DNA from: Aquamicrobium aerolatum DSM 21857
GTDB lineage: Bacteria; Pseudomonadota; Alphaproteobacteria; Rhizobiales; Rhizobiaceae
Assembly: GCF_900113935.1 (NCBI RefSeq)
Contig: NZ_FORF01000004.1
Location: forward strand, 141,163-205,162
Direction of reading: 5' to 3'
Length of the DNA: 64,000 nucleotides
The position numbers and the translations under genes were made by a program. Shown here one piece after another: positions 1-8,144 of this stretch. The notes beneath the pieces were generated by a model. The model saw only the letters and a program-made list of their open reading frames with translations. It had not been told where the DNA came from and ran no database searches. Each line of letters opens with the position of its first letter. Position 1 is the stretch's first letter.

Positions 1-1
1 T

Positions 2-688
2 GTCGCGAGCGGCGTGGTCATGCTGGTGTCTGCCGGCGCCTACCCACTGGCTGCTCGCAAGATGGAAGCTGGTGGAACCGACGCCGGTCACCAACAGCTT
101 GCAAAAAATATCGCGGTTTTGGCCATGATCCTGTTTCCAGCCGTTGCCGGTTTCATCGCCGTTGCACCGTCATTTGCACTGCTGTTTCTGCCCGAAGCTT
201 TCCAGGAAATGGCGAGGACGCTGCTCCCGCTCGCAGCCTTGTTCGGTCTGCTACGTTATGCGCGATCGCACTCGACGGATCAGGTGTTCCTGCTCCATGG
301 ACACAGTGAGGTCTCCATGCGGCTGTCAATCCTTGAGCTGATGCTGATCACCGGCTTGAGCGCTACAGGGATCGCTTTCTGGGGAATCGGCGGGGCTTTT
401 GTCGGCGCGGTGTGTGCTGCTTTGATCTGTGGCGTCATCAGCGTTGTGATCGCGCGCTGGCGGTTTGGATTTGTCTTTCCCGTATCGCCTGTGTTGCGCT
501 GTGCACTTGCTGCGTGCGGCATGCTGCTTGCTCTTCAATTTGTTCCGACCGCGCAAACGCTTCCGGCGTTTTTGCTGACGATCGCCGTCGGCGCTTTGAT
601 TTATGGTGTTTGTCTCACATTGGCATGCCTCCCAATGCTTGCCCTCTCGACGCTGCAGTCGCTTTGGCGGCGTGGAGAAGTGTGGTGA
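2..688 (+). CDS. Polysaccharide flippase (Wzx/MATE-like), C-terminal part
   Basis: The frame is open through the left edge of the window, so only the C-terminal ~228 residues are visible. They form several hydrophobic membrane segments separated by short polar loops, including a segment around residues 35-60 and a run of three segments near the C-terminus. This fits the second half of a lipid-linked oligosaccharide flippase of the MOP superfamily. The stop codon overlaps the start of a glycosyltransferase gene by 4 bases, which supports a polysaccharide export role in one operon. No catalytic motif is expected in this family, so the call rests on hydropathy and context. Another polytopic transporter is possible. 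Confidence 0.7.
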   Translation, partial: VASGVVMLVSAGAYPLAARKMEAGGTDAGHQQLAKNIAVLAMILFPAVAGFIAVAPSFALLFLPEAFQEMARTLLPLAALFGLLRYARSHSTDQVFLLHGHSEVSMRLSILELMLITGLSATGIAFWGIGGAFVGAVCAALICGVISVVIARWRFGFVFPVSPVLRCALAACGMLLALQFVPTAQTLPAFLLTIAVGALIYGVCLTLACLPMLALSTLQSLWRRGEVW

Positions 689-1830
689 AGGTCCTTCTCC
701 TCAGCAGCGAGTTCACGCCGCGGGTGGGGGGGATTGGCACATATGTTCTCGAGATGGCGCATGTCGCCACCGAGCTTGGCCATCAGGTGACGGTTGTCGC
801 AGCAGATTATGGGCGCGATCATTCGGCGTCGGATCATTTCCTGCCATTTGAGGTGATCCGCTACCGTGGGGGCGATCACACAATGAGCCATATCCCGGCC
901 AAAATGGCGCTCGTGCAGAAGCTTGCGCGCCAGCGCCCTGCTTATGATGTCGTCCACGCAGTCGACTGGCCATTCTTTCTGCCACTGTCGCTATCACCGT
1001 GGCGTCGACATGCCCATTGTGTCGTGTCGTTTCATGGAACCGAGATTGCTTTCATGCAGCAGCGCAGACGCGCGGTTCCCCTCCAGATGGTAAAGTTCTG
1101 GAATGGTTGGAGCGAGTTTGCAGTCAATAGCCGGGATACGGCTGCGCGGCTCAGTGCTGCGTTTCGGCCAGATCCCGCGCTGATCAACGTCACCGGTCTT
1201 GGAGTGTCGCAGTTCTGGTTCGTATCTCCTGAAAGCAAGACTCAGGCACGAGCCATTCTCGATCTGGAACCGGGCCGCTTCGTCATCGTGACGCTTGGCC
1301 GGGTGGTGGCGCGAAAAGGTCATCTTCTTTTGGCGAAAGCGCTCGCCTTGCTTCCACTGGAGGTGCAGCAGAAAATACACTGGCACATCATCGGGCCGCT
1401 ACTCGATCCCAGCTATGTGTCGGAGATTTACGCCGCTTCATCTCATCTGGCCTGCCAAACAGTCGTCAGCGGAGCGCTTGATGCTGTCGGCATTCGCAGG
1501 TGGCTTACAGCGGCAGATTTGTTTTGCTTGCCGGGAATGCCCGATCCCGACGGTGCGGTAGAGGGCTATGGACTTGTCTATCTGGAGGCAGCTGCATGCG
1601 GCACGCCTGCGCTTGCAACACGGCTCGGCGGCGTCACCGATGCGGTGATTGACGGCGAGACTGGTCTTCTTGTGGCTCCGGCAGATGCGGAAGCACTCTC
1701 TGCCGCCCTGCTTGGTCTCTATCGTGACCCGGCGCAGCTTGCGGCGCTCGCTCAGGATGCGCGCCGGCATGCGGCCTCCTGCAGCTGGCGACGTGTCGTC
1801 GCGCGTACCTATGCCAGCCGGCGGCGATGA
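685..1830 (+). CDS. Glycosyltransferase family 4 (GT-B fold)
   Basis: The N-terminus (KVLLLSSEFTPRVGGIGTY) is the nucleotide-sugar transferase Rossmann start with the glycine-rich loop. The C-terminal half carries the GT4 E-x7-E donor-site signature (EGYGLVYLEAAACG, about residue 290). I chose the GTG at 685 because it overlaps the flippase stop (GTGA) and has GGAGAAG at 674-680. A longer frame running back to 412 lies inside the flippase gene and is not credible. The product is about 381 aa, a normal GT4 length. It probably transfers a sugar from a nucleotide donor to a lipid-linked exopolysaccharide intermediate at the cytoplasmic membrane. Donor and acceptor cannot be read from the sequence. 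Confidence 0.88.
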   Translation: MKVLLLSSEFTPRVGGIGTYVLEMAHVATELGHQVTVVAADYGRDHSASDHFLPFEVIRYRGGDHTMSHIPAKMALVQKLARQRPAYDVVHAVDWPFFLPLSLSPWRRHAHCVVSFHGTEIAFMQQRRRAVPLQMVKFWNGWSEFAVNSRDTAARLSAAFRPDPALINVTGLGVSQFWFVSPESKTQARAILDLEPGRFVIVTLGRVVARKGHLLLAKALALLPLEVQQKIHWHIIGPLLDPSYVSEIYAASSHLACQTVVSGALDAVGIRRWLTAADLFCLPGMPDPDGAVEGYGLVYLEAAACGTPALATRLGGVTDAVIDGETGLLVAPADAEALSAALLGLYRDPAQLAALAQDARRHAASCSWRRVVARTYASRRR

Positions 1831-3032
1831 GCCTAAGCGACACCAGACCGCGGGTGGTGTTCCTGATCAACTCGCTCACCGGCGGGGGCGCGGAACGGAT
1901 CATGGCGCGGCTGATCACGCACTCCATGGCCCATTCACATCACTATGAGATGCACCTTGTCCTTCTCGACAAAGCGCCGGAGGCTTACAGCGTGCCCGAC
2001 TGGATTGCGGTTCATCGTCTCGGCACGGCGGGTTCCATGGCTGCGAGCCTCGGCGTGGCCCTTCGGTGCCTGCGCGCCCTGGAGCCGGACATATGTTTGA
2101 GTTTCCTGACCCGCGCCAATCTCGTGAATGTCATCTGCGCAAGGCTGCTGGGATACAAGGCGCTCATCAGCGAACGGGTCAGCCCGTCGAGTCATCATCG
2201 GCGCGGAGCAGGCGCAAAGCTGGCGCGGATTCTGACGCGATACATCTATCCCAAAGCAGATGTCGTGATTTGCCCCTCGGCTGGCGTGGCGGCGGATTTG
2301 ATTGATAATTTTGGCGTGCCCCCGCCGAAAGTAACAACAATCCCCAATCCGACTGACCGGGAGGCTTTGCATCGCGCAGCGACGCAGCCAGCGCAATTCC
2401 CCACAAGCCGGCCATACTTCGTCGCGATGGGGCGCTTGGTCGAGAACAAGAATTTTGCCCTGTTGCTGCAGGCATTTGCGCGATCGACGCCTGAATATGA
2501 TCTTGTCCTGATCGGCGACGGGCCGCTCCGCGATCAGTTGCGGTTGCTTGCTCACCGGTTGGGGCTCGCACATCGTGTGCATTTCACCGGTTTCCTGGAA
2601 AATCCGTTTCCGCTCATCCTTAGGGCACGGGCATTCATATCGTCCTCTGACGCTGAAGGGTTCCCCAATGCGCTGGCCGAAGCGATGATGCTCGGCATTC
2701 CGGTCATTGCCACCAATTGCCGCTCCGGCCCCGCGGAACTCCTCGGCGAAGAGCCGGCGCTGGAAGTCTCGGCTTTGTACGGGGCTCGGCATGGTTTGTT
2801 GGTGCCGGTGGGGGACGTTGCGGCCTTGGCGAAGGCGTTGACGATGATGAGCAGTGATGGTTTCCGCGATGTGCAGGCTGTGCGGGCGGCTGAAGGAGCC
2901 GCCCGTTACCAGATGCAGCCCGCCATTGATGCATATTGGCAGGTCATGCAGGTTTCGCTGCCTCAGCGCATGTCTCCCCAAAGCGAGAACCGATGTCGGA
3001 AAGCGAAACCGCAAGATCGCGAGACGCTTTAG
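1827..3032 (+). CDS. Glycosyltransferase family 4
   Basis: The gene starts at an ATGA overlap with the preceding glycosyltransferase, so it is translationally coupled. The N-terminal GGGAERIM loop and the C-terminal EGFPNALAEAMMLG donor-site motif (E-x7-E) place it in GT4, close to WabH/PglJ-like enzymes that add sugars to lipid-linked oligosaccharides. Length is 401 aa. The last ~20 codons (from about 2965) coincide with a dispersed intergenic repeat rather than GT4 sequence, so the native end was probably earlier and has been replaced by repeat-encoded residues rich in Arg, Lys and Gln. The catalytic core is unaffected. Confidence 0.87.
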   Translation: MSLSDTRPRVVFLINSLTGGGAERIMARLITHSMAHSHHYEMHLVLLDKAPEAYSVPDWIAVHRLGTAGSMAASLGVALRCLRALEPDICLSFLTRANLVNVICARLLGYKALISERVSPSSHHRRGAGAKLARILTRYIYPKADVVICPSAGVAADLIDNFGVPPPKVTTIPNPTDREALHRAATQPAQFPTSRPYFVAMGRLVENKNFALLLQAFARSTPEYDLVLIGDGPLRDQLRLLAHRLGLAHRVHFTGFLENPFPLILRARAFISSSDAEGFPNALAEAMMLGIPVIATNCRSGPAELLGEEPALEVSALYGARHGLLVPVGDVAALAKALTMMSSDGFRDVQAVRAAEGAARYQMQPAIDAYWQVMQVSLPQRMSPQSENRCRKAKPQDRETL

Positions 3033-3035
3033 CCG
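2965..3035. repeat. Rhizobial intergenic mosaic repeat (RIME-like), copy A
   Basis: The segment starts GCATGTCTCCCCAAAGCGAG and ends with AGATCGCGAGACGCTTTAG. Both ends match copies at 9722, 26206 and 33176 in this window, but the middle is shortened. Its position overlapping the 3' end of the upstream glycosyltransferase gene is unusual for an intergenic repeat. The name RIME is by resemblance to the known Rhizobiales intergenic mosaic elements and was not checked by alignment. Confidence 0.55.
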
Positions 3036-3037
3036 TC

Positions 3038-3751
3038 CTACATCGATCGGCGCAGCGCCACGATTGGGCCATGCGTGCCACTATCCTGCATCATTGCAGG
3101 CGCGGTCGCAGGCAGCGCCCCATATGCCCATGACGCGCTGAGGTATCGAAAGGCTGCGCTGGCTGCCAGCTCCGTCAGCGTAGACGTTGGCAAGTGGCCA
3201 TAGAGTGCACCGCCGACACGCCTTACAACAGGCATCGTCCCCACAGCTTTCATGATGCATGCAGTCCAGTAAAGGCCGGGCTTGAGCGACACACTGATGG
3301 TGCGCCAGCGGTCGCCATTGAACTCGGACAGGTCGAGCTCGCCGGCGTCCAACACGAGCGCAGCGGGTGCATGGGTCTCGGGATCAGTCGCGAAAAGGCC
3401 GATCCGCGCCGCTGCCCCTGGCTGGGCTGTCGTCACCCGCAACGCCAGCCGGTCGATCTGGGTGCGCCTTCCGACGAAGACTGGTTGCATGGTCAGAAGG
3501 TCTGGGGTGAGGGCGCTGCTGTCGGAAACCTGCGCGATATGTGCAGGGACGCGATAATCGCCGACCGCCCAGGCTGGCGTGTGGATGTCCAGTTCCATCC
3601 AGGATGCCGAGCCCGCCGTTGCGTCGAGGCATTTGTGCATGCTGCCCCGTGCGATGTCGAACCATTCCGAGCCCGGTCCATATCCCTGAGTGAGATCGTT
3701 GCCGGAATGTGGGGGGATGATTGCGGTCAGATTGTCCTTGATGCTCGCCAT
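3038..3751 (-). CDS. Hypothetical protein, phage-tail-module-like
   Basis: 237 aa, with no signal peptide or membrane segment. The middle and C-terminal part (LALRVTTAQPGAAARIGLFATD, then VLDAGELDL and a PGLYWTA turn) follow a beta-rich pattern I associate with phage tail-fibre and neck-appendage proteins. The N-terminal CLDATAGSASW stretch also resembles tail-protein linkers. The start ATG lies one base after the stop of the GH10 gene (TGAcATG), so the two are co-translated. A surface or polysaccharide-binding role is possible but not shown. I do not know its function. It overlaps nothing and is the last gene of the leftward operon. Confidence 0.5.
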   Translation of the reverse strand: MASIKDNLTAIIPPHSGNDLTQGYGPGSEWFDIARGSMHKCLDATAGSASWMELDIHTPAWAVGDYRVPAHIAQVSDSSALTPDLLTMQPVFVGRRTQIDRLALRVTTAQPGAAARIGLFATDPETHAPAALVLDAGELDLSEFNGDRWRTISVSLKPGLYWTACIMKAVGTMPVVRRVGGALYGHLPTSTLTELAASAAFRYLSASWAYGALPATAPAMMQDSGTHGPIVALRRSM

Positions 3752-3752
3752 G

Positions 3753-4997
3753 TCACTGTGCCTCCTTCAGCGCGTCGCGGATCGCTGCGTATTGCGGTTT
3801 GGGTTGATAAAACACGTCAAAGGGCAGGGGGCGCTCGCCCGCTGTCCATGGATGACGGTTGTCTGACAGACCCCATGAAATGACGGGATCACCCGGTCCC
3901 AGGAATTCGAGCGCCACGTCAAGAAAACGCCGGATCAGATCAGAGCAGCGAAGGTCGTACTCGGCTGTCGTCAGTGTCTTGAAGCTGTCATCGCCCGCCC
4001 GGCAGTCCAGTTCACCGATCATGATGCGCAGACCCAGTTGCTTCACCCCAGCCATGAATTCGCGCAGCTTTGCTGCATCGAACCCGCGGCGCAGGCTGAG
4101 ATGGCCCTGCATGTTCAGGCCGTCGATCGGCAGGCCTGCATCCAGCCCCTTGCGCAGGAAGTTGAGAATGCTGGCATTGTGCTCGACATGGTACGGAGAG
4201 GTGATCTGCTCACATTGATCGTGGCACAGATAGAGCGGCGTATGAGGGAAAGCCTCGCGCGCCTTCAGGAACAGATAGGCGACCCAGTCGGGGCCATCAT
4301 AAATGCCCTTGTTGGGGCAGCTGTCACCAACGGTTCCGGGCGCCGACGCAGTGTACCACTGATTGGGTCGATATCCTCCTGGCAGCGTGCCCAGTCCGTC
4401 GAACAGCTCGTTGGTGACGTCGATATTGTAGGCGCTCTGCACGTCCTTCACGGACGCGATTGCGTTCAGGTGCTGATCGATGATCGACATGTAGGTGGTG
4501 CCGGACAGCGTCGACGCGTTGATCCACGGCATGTCATGAGTGGGATAGACGAGGGAATGCAGTCGCCATGCCTTGCCCGCGTTGATCGCTCTGGCGACTG
4601 CTTCCTGGGCAGCCGATAGGCGGAAAACGTTCTGGACCGGCTGGATTGCAGCCGGCTGGAAGTCATTGTCGAACACCCAGATGTCGCTGTGTGCCGTGAG
4701 CAGGTCGAGCAGGCCGGGAATATGGCGCGCGTCGGCCGGGTCGAGTCGGAAAGCTTGCGGCACGGCAGTGCCGAAGAGCCGACCGTTGCCGATAATTTCG
4801 CGCGGCAATGGCGCGAGCGGGATAGCTGCAGCTGTGGTGGTTCGCGCCCGTCCTGACGCGTCGCGCCGCGTCGCACCAGAAATTGCCGATCGCACGGTTG
4901 CTTCGGTGAGCGGAAACCGGCCGGCGAACCCCTCGCCATCGTGACCGACGCCATGGGTGGCATCGATCAACGGCAGTTTGTCGATTTGTCCTGCCAT
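3753..4997 (-). CDS. Glycoside hydrolase family 10 (endo-beta-1,4-xylanase-like)
   Basis: 414 aa. The family signature is clear: the acid/base Glu lies in DVTNELF (about residue 197), the nucleophile Glu in MIGELDCR (about residue 329), with IDGLNMQGHLS on the strand between and ISWGLSDNRHPW near the end. These match the GH10 TIM barrel. A TTG at 5006 would lengthen it, but the ATG at 4997 follows the upstream stop by one base and is preferred. No signal peptide is visible. It probably cleaves beta-linked glycans. Within an exopolysaccharide locus it more likely trims or releases the cell's own polymer than degrades plant xylan, but that is inference. Confidence 0.88.
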   Translation of the reverse strand: MAGQIDKLPLIDATHGVGHDGEGFAGRFPLTEATVRSAISGATRRDASGRARTTTAAAIPLAPLPREIIGNGRLFGTAVPQAFRLDPADARHIPGLLDLLTAHSDIWVFDNDFQPAAIQPVQNVFRLSAAQEAVARAINAGKAWRLHSLVYPTHDMPWINASTLSGTTYMSIIDQHLNAIASVKDVQSAYNIDVTNELFDGLGTLPGGYRPNQWYTASAPGTVGDSCPNKGIYDGPDWVAYLFLKAREAFPHTPLYLCHDQCEQITSPYHVEHNASILNFLRKGLDAGLPIDGLNMQGHLSLRRGFDAAKLREFMAGVKQLGLRIMIGELDCRAGDDSFKTLTTAEYDLRCSDLIRRFLDVALEFLGPGDPVISWGLSDNRHPWTAGERPLPFDVFYQPKPQYAAIRDALKEAQ

Positions 4998-4998
4998 G

Positions 4999-5169
4999 TC
5001 ACGCAATCCGCCCGACCAGATCTGCGATGCCGACTGTTCTGATATTTCCCCGCAGTGTGATGAATGAACCGCTGCGTAAACGCGATGTCAGGCGAACGTA
5101 ACCGACCGGCGGTTGCCAGCGAGAGGCTGCGTATCTGTGATGGGTAAGTCCGAGACCGAGGCCAAGCAT
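4999..5169 (-). CDS. Small conserved-type protein upstream of GH10
   Basis: 56 aa beginning MLGLGLGLTHHR, basic overall, with no Cys and no clear membrane segment. I chose the ATG at 5169 because GGGAG at 5177-5181 sits 7 bases upstream. A TTG start at 5199 has no ribosome binding site. Its TGA stop is followed by one base and then the GH10 ATG, the same TGAcATG spacing as at the next junction, which argues the three genes are a translationally coupled set. The glycine/leucine repeat start resembles tiny proteins next to tail genes in phages. Function unknown. Confidence 0.55.
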   Translation of the reverse strand: MLGLGLGLTHHRYAASRWQPPVGYVRLTSRLRSGSFITLRGNIRTVGIADLVGRIA

Positions 5170-5246
5170 TGCAAAACTCCCGTGGTTGTCGTCACTCAAG
5201 GGTAAGTGCGACCCGCGGGAGGGGGATCAAAATGCGCAGAGATTGC

Positions 5247-6410
5247 CTATTCGGCGGCCGGTGCCTCGGCTGGGTCGGGGAAGGTGGAGGCCTCGCATCC
5301 GATGGCCGGGGCCACGTCTCGGTATGCGGCGAGCGTCTTGGCAGCAATCGTTGTCCAGCGAAAAGGTCGTAACATTGATTCCCAGCAGGGCGGGCTGGTC
5401 GGGGTTCTCGACAAGTGTTCGCCGATTTTGGCTGCCAGATCATCCACGTCGCCGACCGGATGATAATTCTGCGGACCCAGTTTCAGATCCCGGTGTGCGG
5501 GCAGGTCACTGACCAGAACTGGACAGCCATGGGCCATCGCTTCCAGAAGCGCAATTGGCAGGCCTTCATGCGAAGACGGCAGCACGAAAAGTGCAGCATT
5601 TTCATAGAGCGCCTTCAACTCGGCGCCGGAACGAAAGCCTGCCAGGACGACATTGCGCGTGGCTGCAGCGGCATCGCGAACACTGCGACCATAGCGTTCG
5701 GACATCAGGTCGGGCAGGCCGGCGATCACCAATGTCATGCCGTCGCCTTGAAGGCGTGACCAGGCGGCGATGAGATCGAGATGGCGCTTTTCCGGAACGA
5801 TCCGGCTTACTGTCAGGACATAGGCTTGGGGCCGTAGTTGCAATTCCTGCAAGACGGCAGTGGGTGCAAGGGCTTTGGGGAGTCTCACGCCGTTCGGGAC
5901 ATAGCTGAACTCGCGTCGATACTGGCTTGTGAGCGCGGCAGACAGCGAACGCGACACGCAGAGCGTACGGTGGGAAAAACGCGCCTGGCAGACTTCACCC
6001 ATCTTCAGCAGACGACGGGCGACCTTCCCCCATTTTTCACGACGATAATCTTCGCCGTGATGCGTGGTGACCACTCTGAGACCCAGCAATCTTGCCACCG
6101 GTACCATCAGACTTGGGCCGACAGCATGGATGTGGATCAGCCGGGGACGCATGATCGCGGCGTAAAGGATGCACAACAGCGTATGCAGCAAGGCTTCTGC
6201 GGCGACCAGTTGCGGTGCCCAGACGCGAATGATCCTGACCTGCGTACCCGGCAGTTTCTGCCCGCGAGCTGCATATGGGGTGCGCACGAAAACCCCAACC
6301 GTGATGCCGAGGCGATCCAGTTCGGTGGCCAGATTGCGGACATGTGTTTCTACGCCGCCCTGCATGTCGGCGATGCTCCGCAGTCCCATGACGAGAACAT
6401 CGTATCTCAC
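5247..6410 (-). CDS. Glycosyltransferase family 4
   Basis: 387 aa starting at GTG 6410. The N-terminal GGVETHVRNLA glycine loop, VTTHHGEDYR in the middle and the EGLPIALLEAMAHG donor motif define GT4, close to GalNAc/glucosyl transferases of capsule and exopolysaccharide pathways. It lies between a polymerase/ligase-like membrane protein and the GH10 trio on the same strand and is probably in one transcript with them. The enzyme is expected to be peripheral at the cytoplasmic face. Substrate cannot be assigned. The C-terminal tail is rich in Ala, Glu and Pro, which is common and not diagnostic. Confidence 0.86.
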   Translation of the reverse strand: MRYDVLVMGLRSIADMQGGVETHVRNLATELDRLGITVGVFVRTPYAARGQKLPGTQVRIIRVWAPQLVAAEALLHTLLCILYAAIMRPRLIHIHAVGPSLMVPVARLLGLRVVTTHHGEDYRREKWGKVARRLLKMGEVCQARFSHRTLCVSRSLSAALTSQYRREFSYVPNGVRLPKALAPTAVLQELQLRPQAYVLTVSRIVPEKRHLDLIAAWSRLQGDGMTLVIAGLPDLMSERYGRSVRDAAAATRNVVLAGFRSGAELKALYENAALFVLPSSHEGLPIALLEAMAHGCPVLVSDLPAHRDLKLGPQNYHPVGDVDDLAAKIGEHLSRTPTSPPCWESMLRPFRWTTIAAKTLAAYRDVAPAIGCEASTFPDPAEAPAAE

Positions 6411-6551
6411 GTCGCCACGCCCCGAGGGGCACGTTGGTCACATGTCGCTGATTTTTAGTTGCCCCATATTCCATGAAACATGAGTGTCAGAGAAATTGAA
6501 ACAGAAAGCTGGAATTTGAGTGAAATATATTTCAAATCCCACAATTTTCAT

Positions 6552-7781
6552 TCATCTTTGTGGAGGAATGCAAAGCAATATTACTATGAATTGTGAGATC
6601 AGAAGAGATTTGCTTCCGATTGAGAGCGACGAAAAGCTTGTCGCGAGGAAGTAGATGCTGACCAGCAGCGCTGCGACGCCCCTGTCTAATATCAGAGTTG
6701 CGAAAACAGCGATGGTGGCAGCAAGGAGCGCCACTGCTATTGGCAGGCCGTATGTCATGATCAGCGCAACCCAGGACAACTCAATGCCGTGAGGCGATCC
6801 GAAACGCGCCTGCAAGGCGCTGCGCACCTCCACCGGAGCACCGCTCCACCAGTGCCCCGCGTCCAGTTCGGAAAGCATTTGCAGTGCAGCCAATCGGGTC
6901 TCGTTGCTGCCGCGCCCATCGCTGAAGCGTGCAATGGTGAGATCGGCAAGGCCACTTTGCCAGCCCACCAATGCGATGCAGAGGATGAGCAGGCTCAGCA
7001 TGCCAAGACGCAACAGCTCATGTCCGCCACCCCCGCGCGCCATTCGCGCGAATGTGTAGGAAACGACATAGATGGTGCACAGCGTCAGGGTCACCGCCAG
7101 CGCCACACGTCCGGCAAACACAAACAGCGCCAAAAGGTGCAGGCTGCAGATTATCAGCGGCCATGACCGCAACCGCGAGGGAAACAGCCGCATCACCGTG
7201 ACGAGGATCCAGGCTCCTGTAAGGGTTGCATTGGTCAGAGGGTGGCCCAGCAATGCGGTTGGACGCTTGTCAAAAGCCAGAATAGCGTCCCCGGCCACAA
7301 AGGGTAGCAGCCGCAACCCCGAGAGACTTTCGAAGATCGCTGTGATCGAATTTACAGCCAGAATGGCCGCAATGATCGAAGGCAGCGCCTCAAGGGTTCT
7401 TGCGCTGGCATGCGCCAGGGCGAGTAGGAGTAGCCCCGGCAGGAGGAAGGTGACAATCAATGCTGACAGTTCGCCACCACCGCTACGTGATTGCGGCGAC
7501 AGGCTGACCGACAGGATCGCGAGCAGCGCCGCTCCTGCCAGGACCAGTGCCGGCAACGCGAACGCCGGGTATGTGAACGCTTTGCGTCGACAGGCCTGTG
7601 CTGCCAGCACGCCGAGAACTGCATAGAACGCGGGATGGATTTTTGCCCATTGCGGCCCATGCGATGTCGAATAGGGGATGTTTAAGGCGTGCAGCAGGTT
7701 GGGCGATGCCAGAAACAAAAGCACCACCGTCGCGAGAATCGCGGGCTGCAATACACCCGCTCCGGCTTTAGAACTGGCCAT
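6552..7781 (-). CDS. O-antigen ligase/polymerase-like membrane protein (VpsF/Wzy type)
   Basis: 409 aa, highly hydrophobic, with roughly ten membrane segments and a long periplasmic loop around residues 290-340 containing the PHGIELSW motif. That His-containing loop is typical of Wzy polymerases and WaaL/VpsF-like proteins. It probably joins repeat units or transfers polymer in the periplasm. It leads the leftward exopolysaccharide operon. The 140 bases downstream (6411-6551) are AT-rich and without a gene, so the glycosyltransferase at 6410 may have its own promoter. Ligase and polymerase cannot be told apart from sequence alone. Confidence 0.72.
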   Translation of the reverse strand: MASSKAGAGVLQPAILATVVLLFLASPNLLHALNIPYSTSHGPQWAKIHPAFYAVLGVLAAQACRRKAFTYPAFALPALVLAGAALLAILSVSLSPQSRSGGGELSALIVTFLLPGLLLLALAHASARTLEALPSIIAAILAVNSITAIFESLSGLRLLPFVAGDAILAFDKRPTALLGHPLTNATLTGAWILVTVMRLFPSRLRSWPLIICSLHLLALFVFAGRVALAVTLTLCTIYVVSYTFARMARGGGGHELLRLGMLSLLILCIALVGWQSGLADLTIARFSDGRGSNETRLAALQMLSELDAGHWWSGAPVEVRSALQARFGSPHGIELSWVALIMTYGLPIAVALLAATIAVFATLILDRGVAALLVSIYFLATSFSSLSIGSKSLLISQFIVILLCIPPQR

Positions 7782-7907
7782 CCCCGTCTCCCCGCTTCAG
7801 TAAGCGATGACAATACGGAAATGTCCACTGGCCGCGTGCCCGTGTCCTGACGTCAAAATCGGAGAAGCATCCGGAAGACCGGCTGGACGGTCATTTTGAG
7901 GAAATGG

Positions 7908-7980
7908 TGCCGCTTAGGTGACTCGAACACCTGACCCCATCATTACGAATGATGTGCTCTACCAACTGAGCTAAAGCGGC
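7908..7980 (-). tRNA. tRNA-Thr (anticodon CGT)
   Basis: The minus strand folds into a full cloverleaf: a 7-bp acceptor stem GCCGCTT/AAGCGGC with discriminator A, the D-arm TAGCTCAGTTGGTAGAGC, the anticodon stem CATCA/TGATG around loop TTCGTAA giving anticodon CGT, and a T-arm with GTTCGAGTC. CCA is not encoded. It reads ACG codons. It lies alone between the exopolysaccharide cluster and the phospholipase D gene. Confidence 0.95.
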
Positions 7981-8144
7981 TTTCACTCCGCGCGAGGCGC
8001 GGTTCGGATGTGAGCGCGTGATAGCTTCATTGTGCGGGAAAGACAAGCACCTATTCACAAAACTTGTGTGCCTGAAGAAACACGCATGAAGCCGCTTGGA
8101 AGTTGGTGCCCAACCCGTATGATGCGACACGGGGGTCTTTAACG

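Noticed and set aside
412..684. N-terminal extension of the first glycosyltransferase
   Set aside because: It lies inside the flippase gene and encodes Cys/Arg-rich sequence unlike GT4; GTG 685 has the ribosome binding site.
1935..3014. Leftward 359-codon frame over the second GT4
   Set aside because: Antisense with Gln/His/Arg-rich composition; the rightward gene has clear GT4 motifs.
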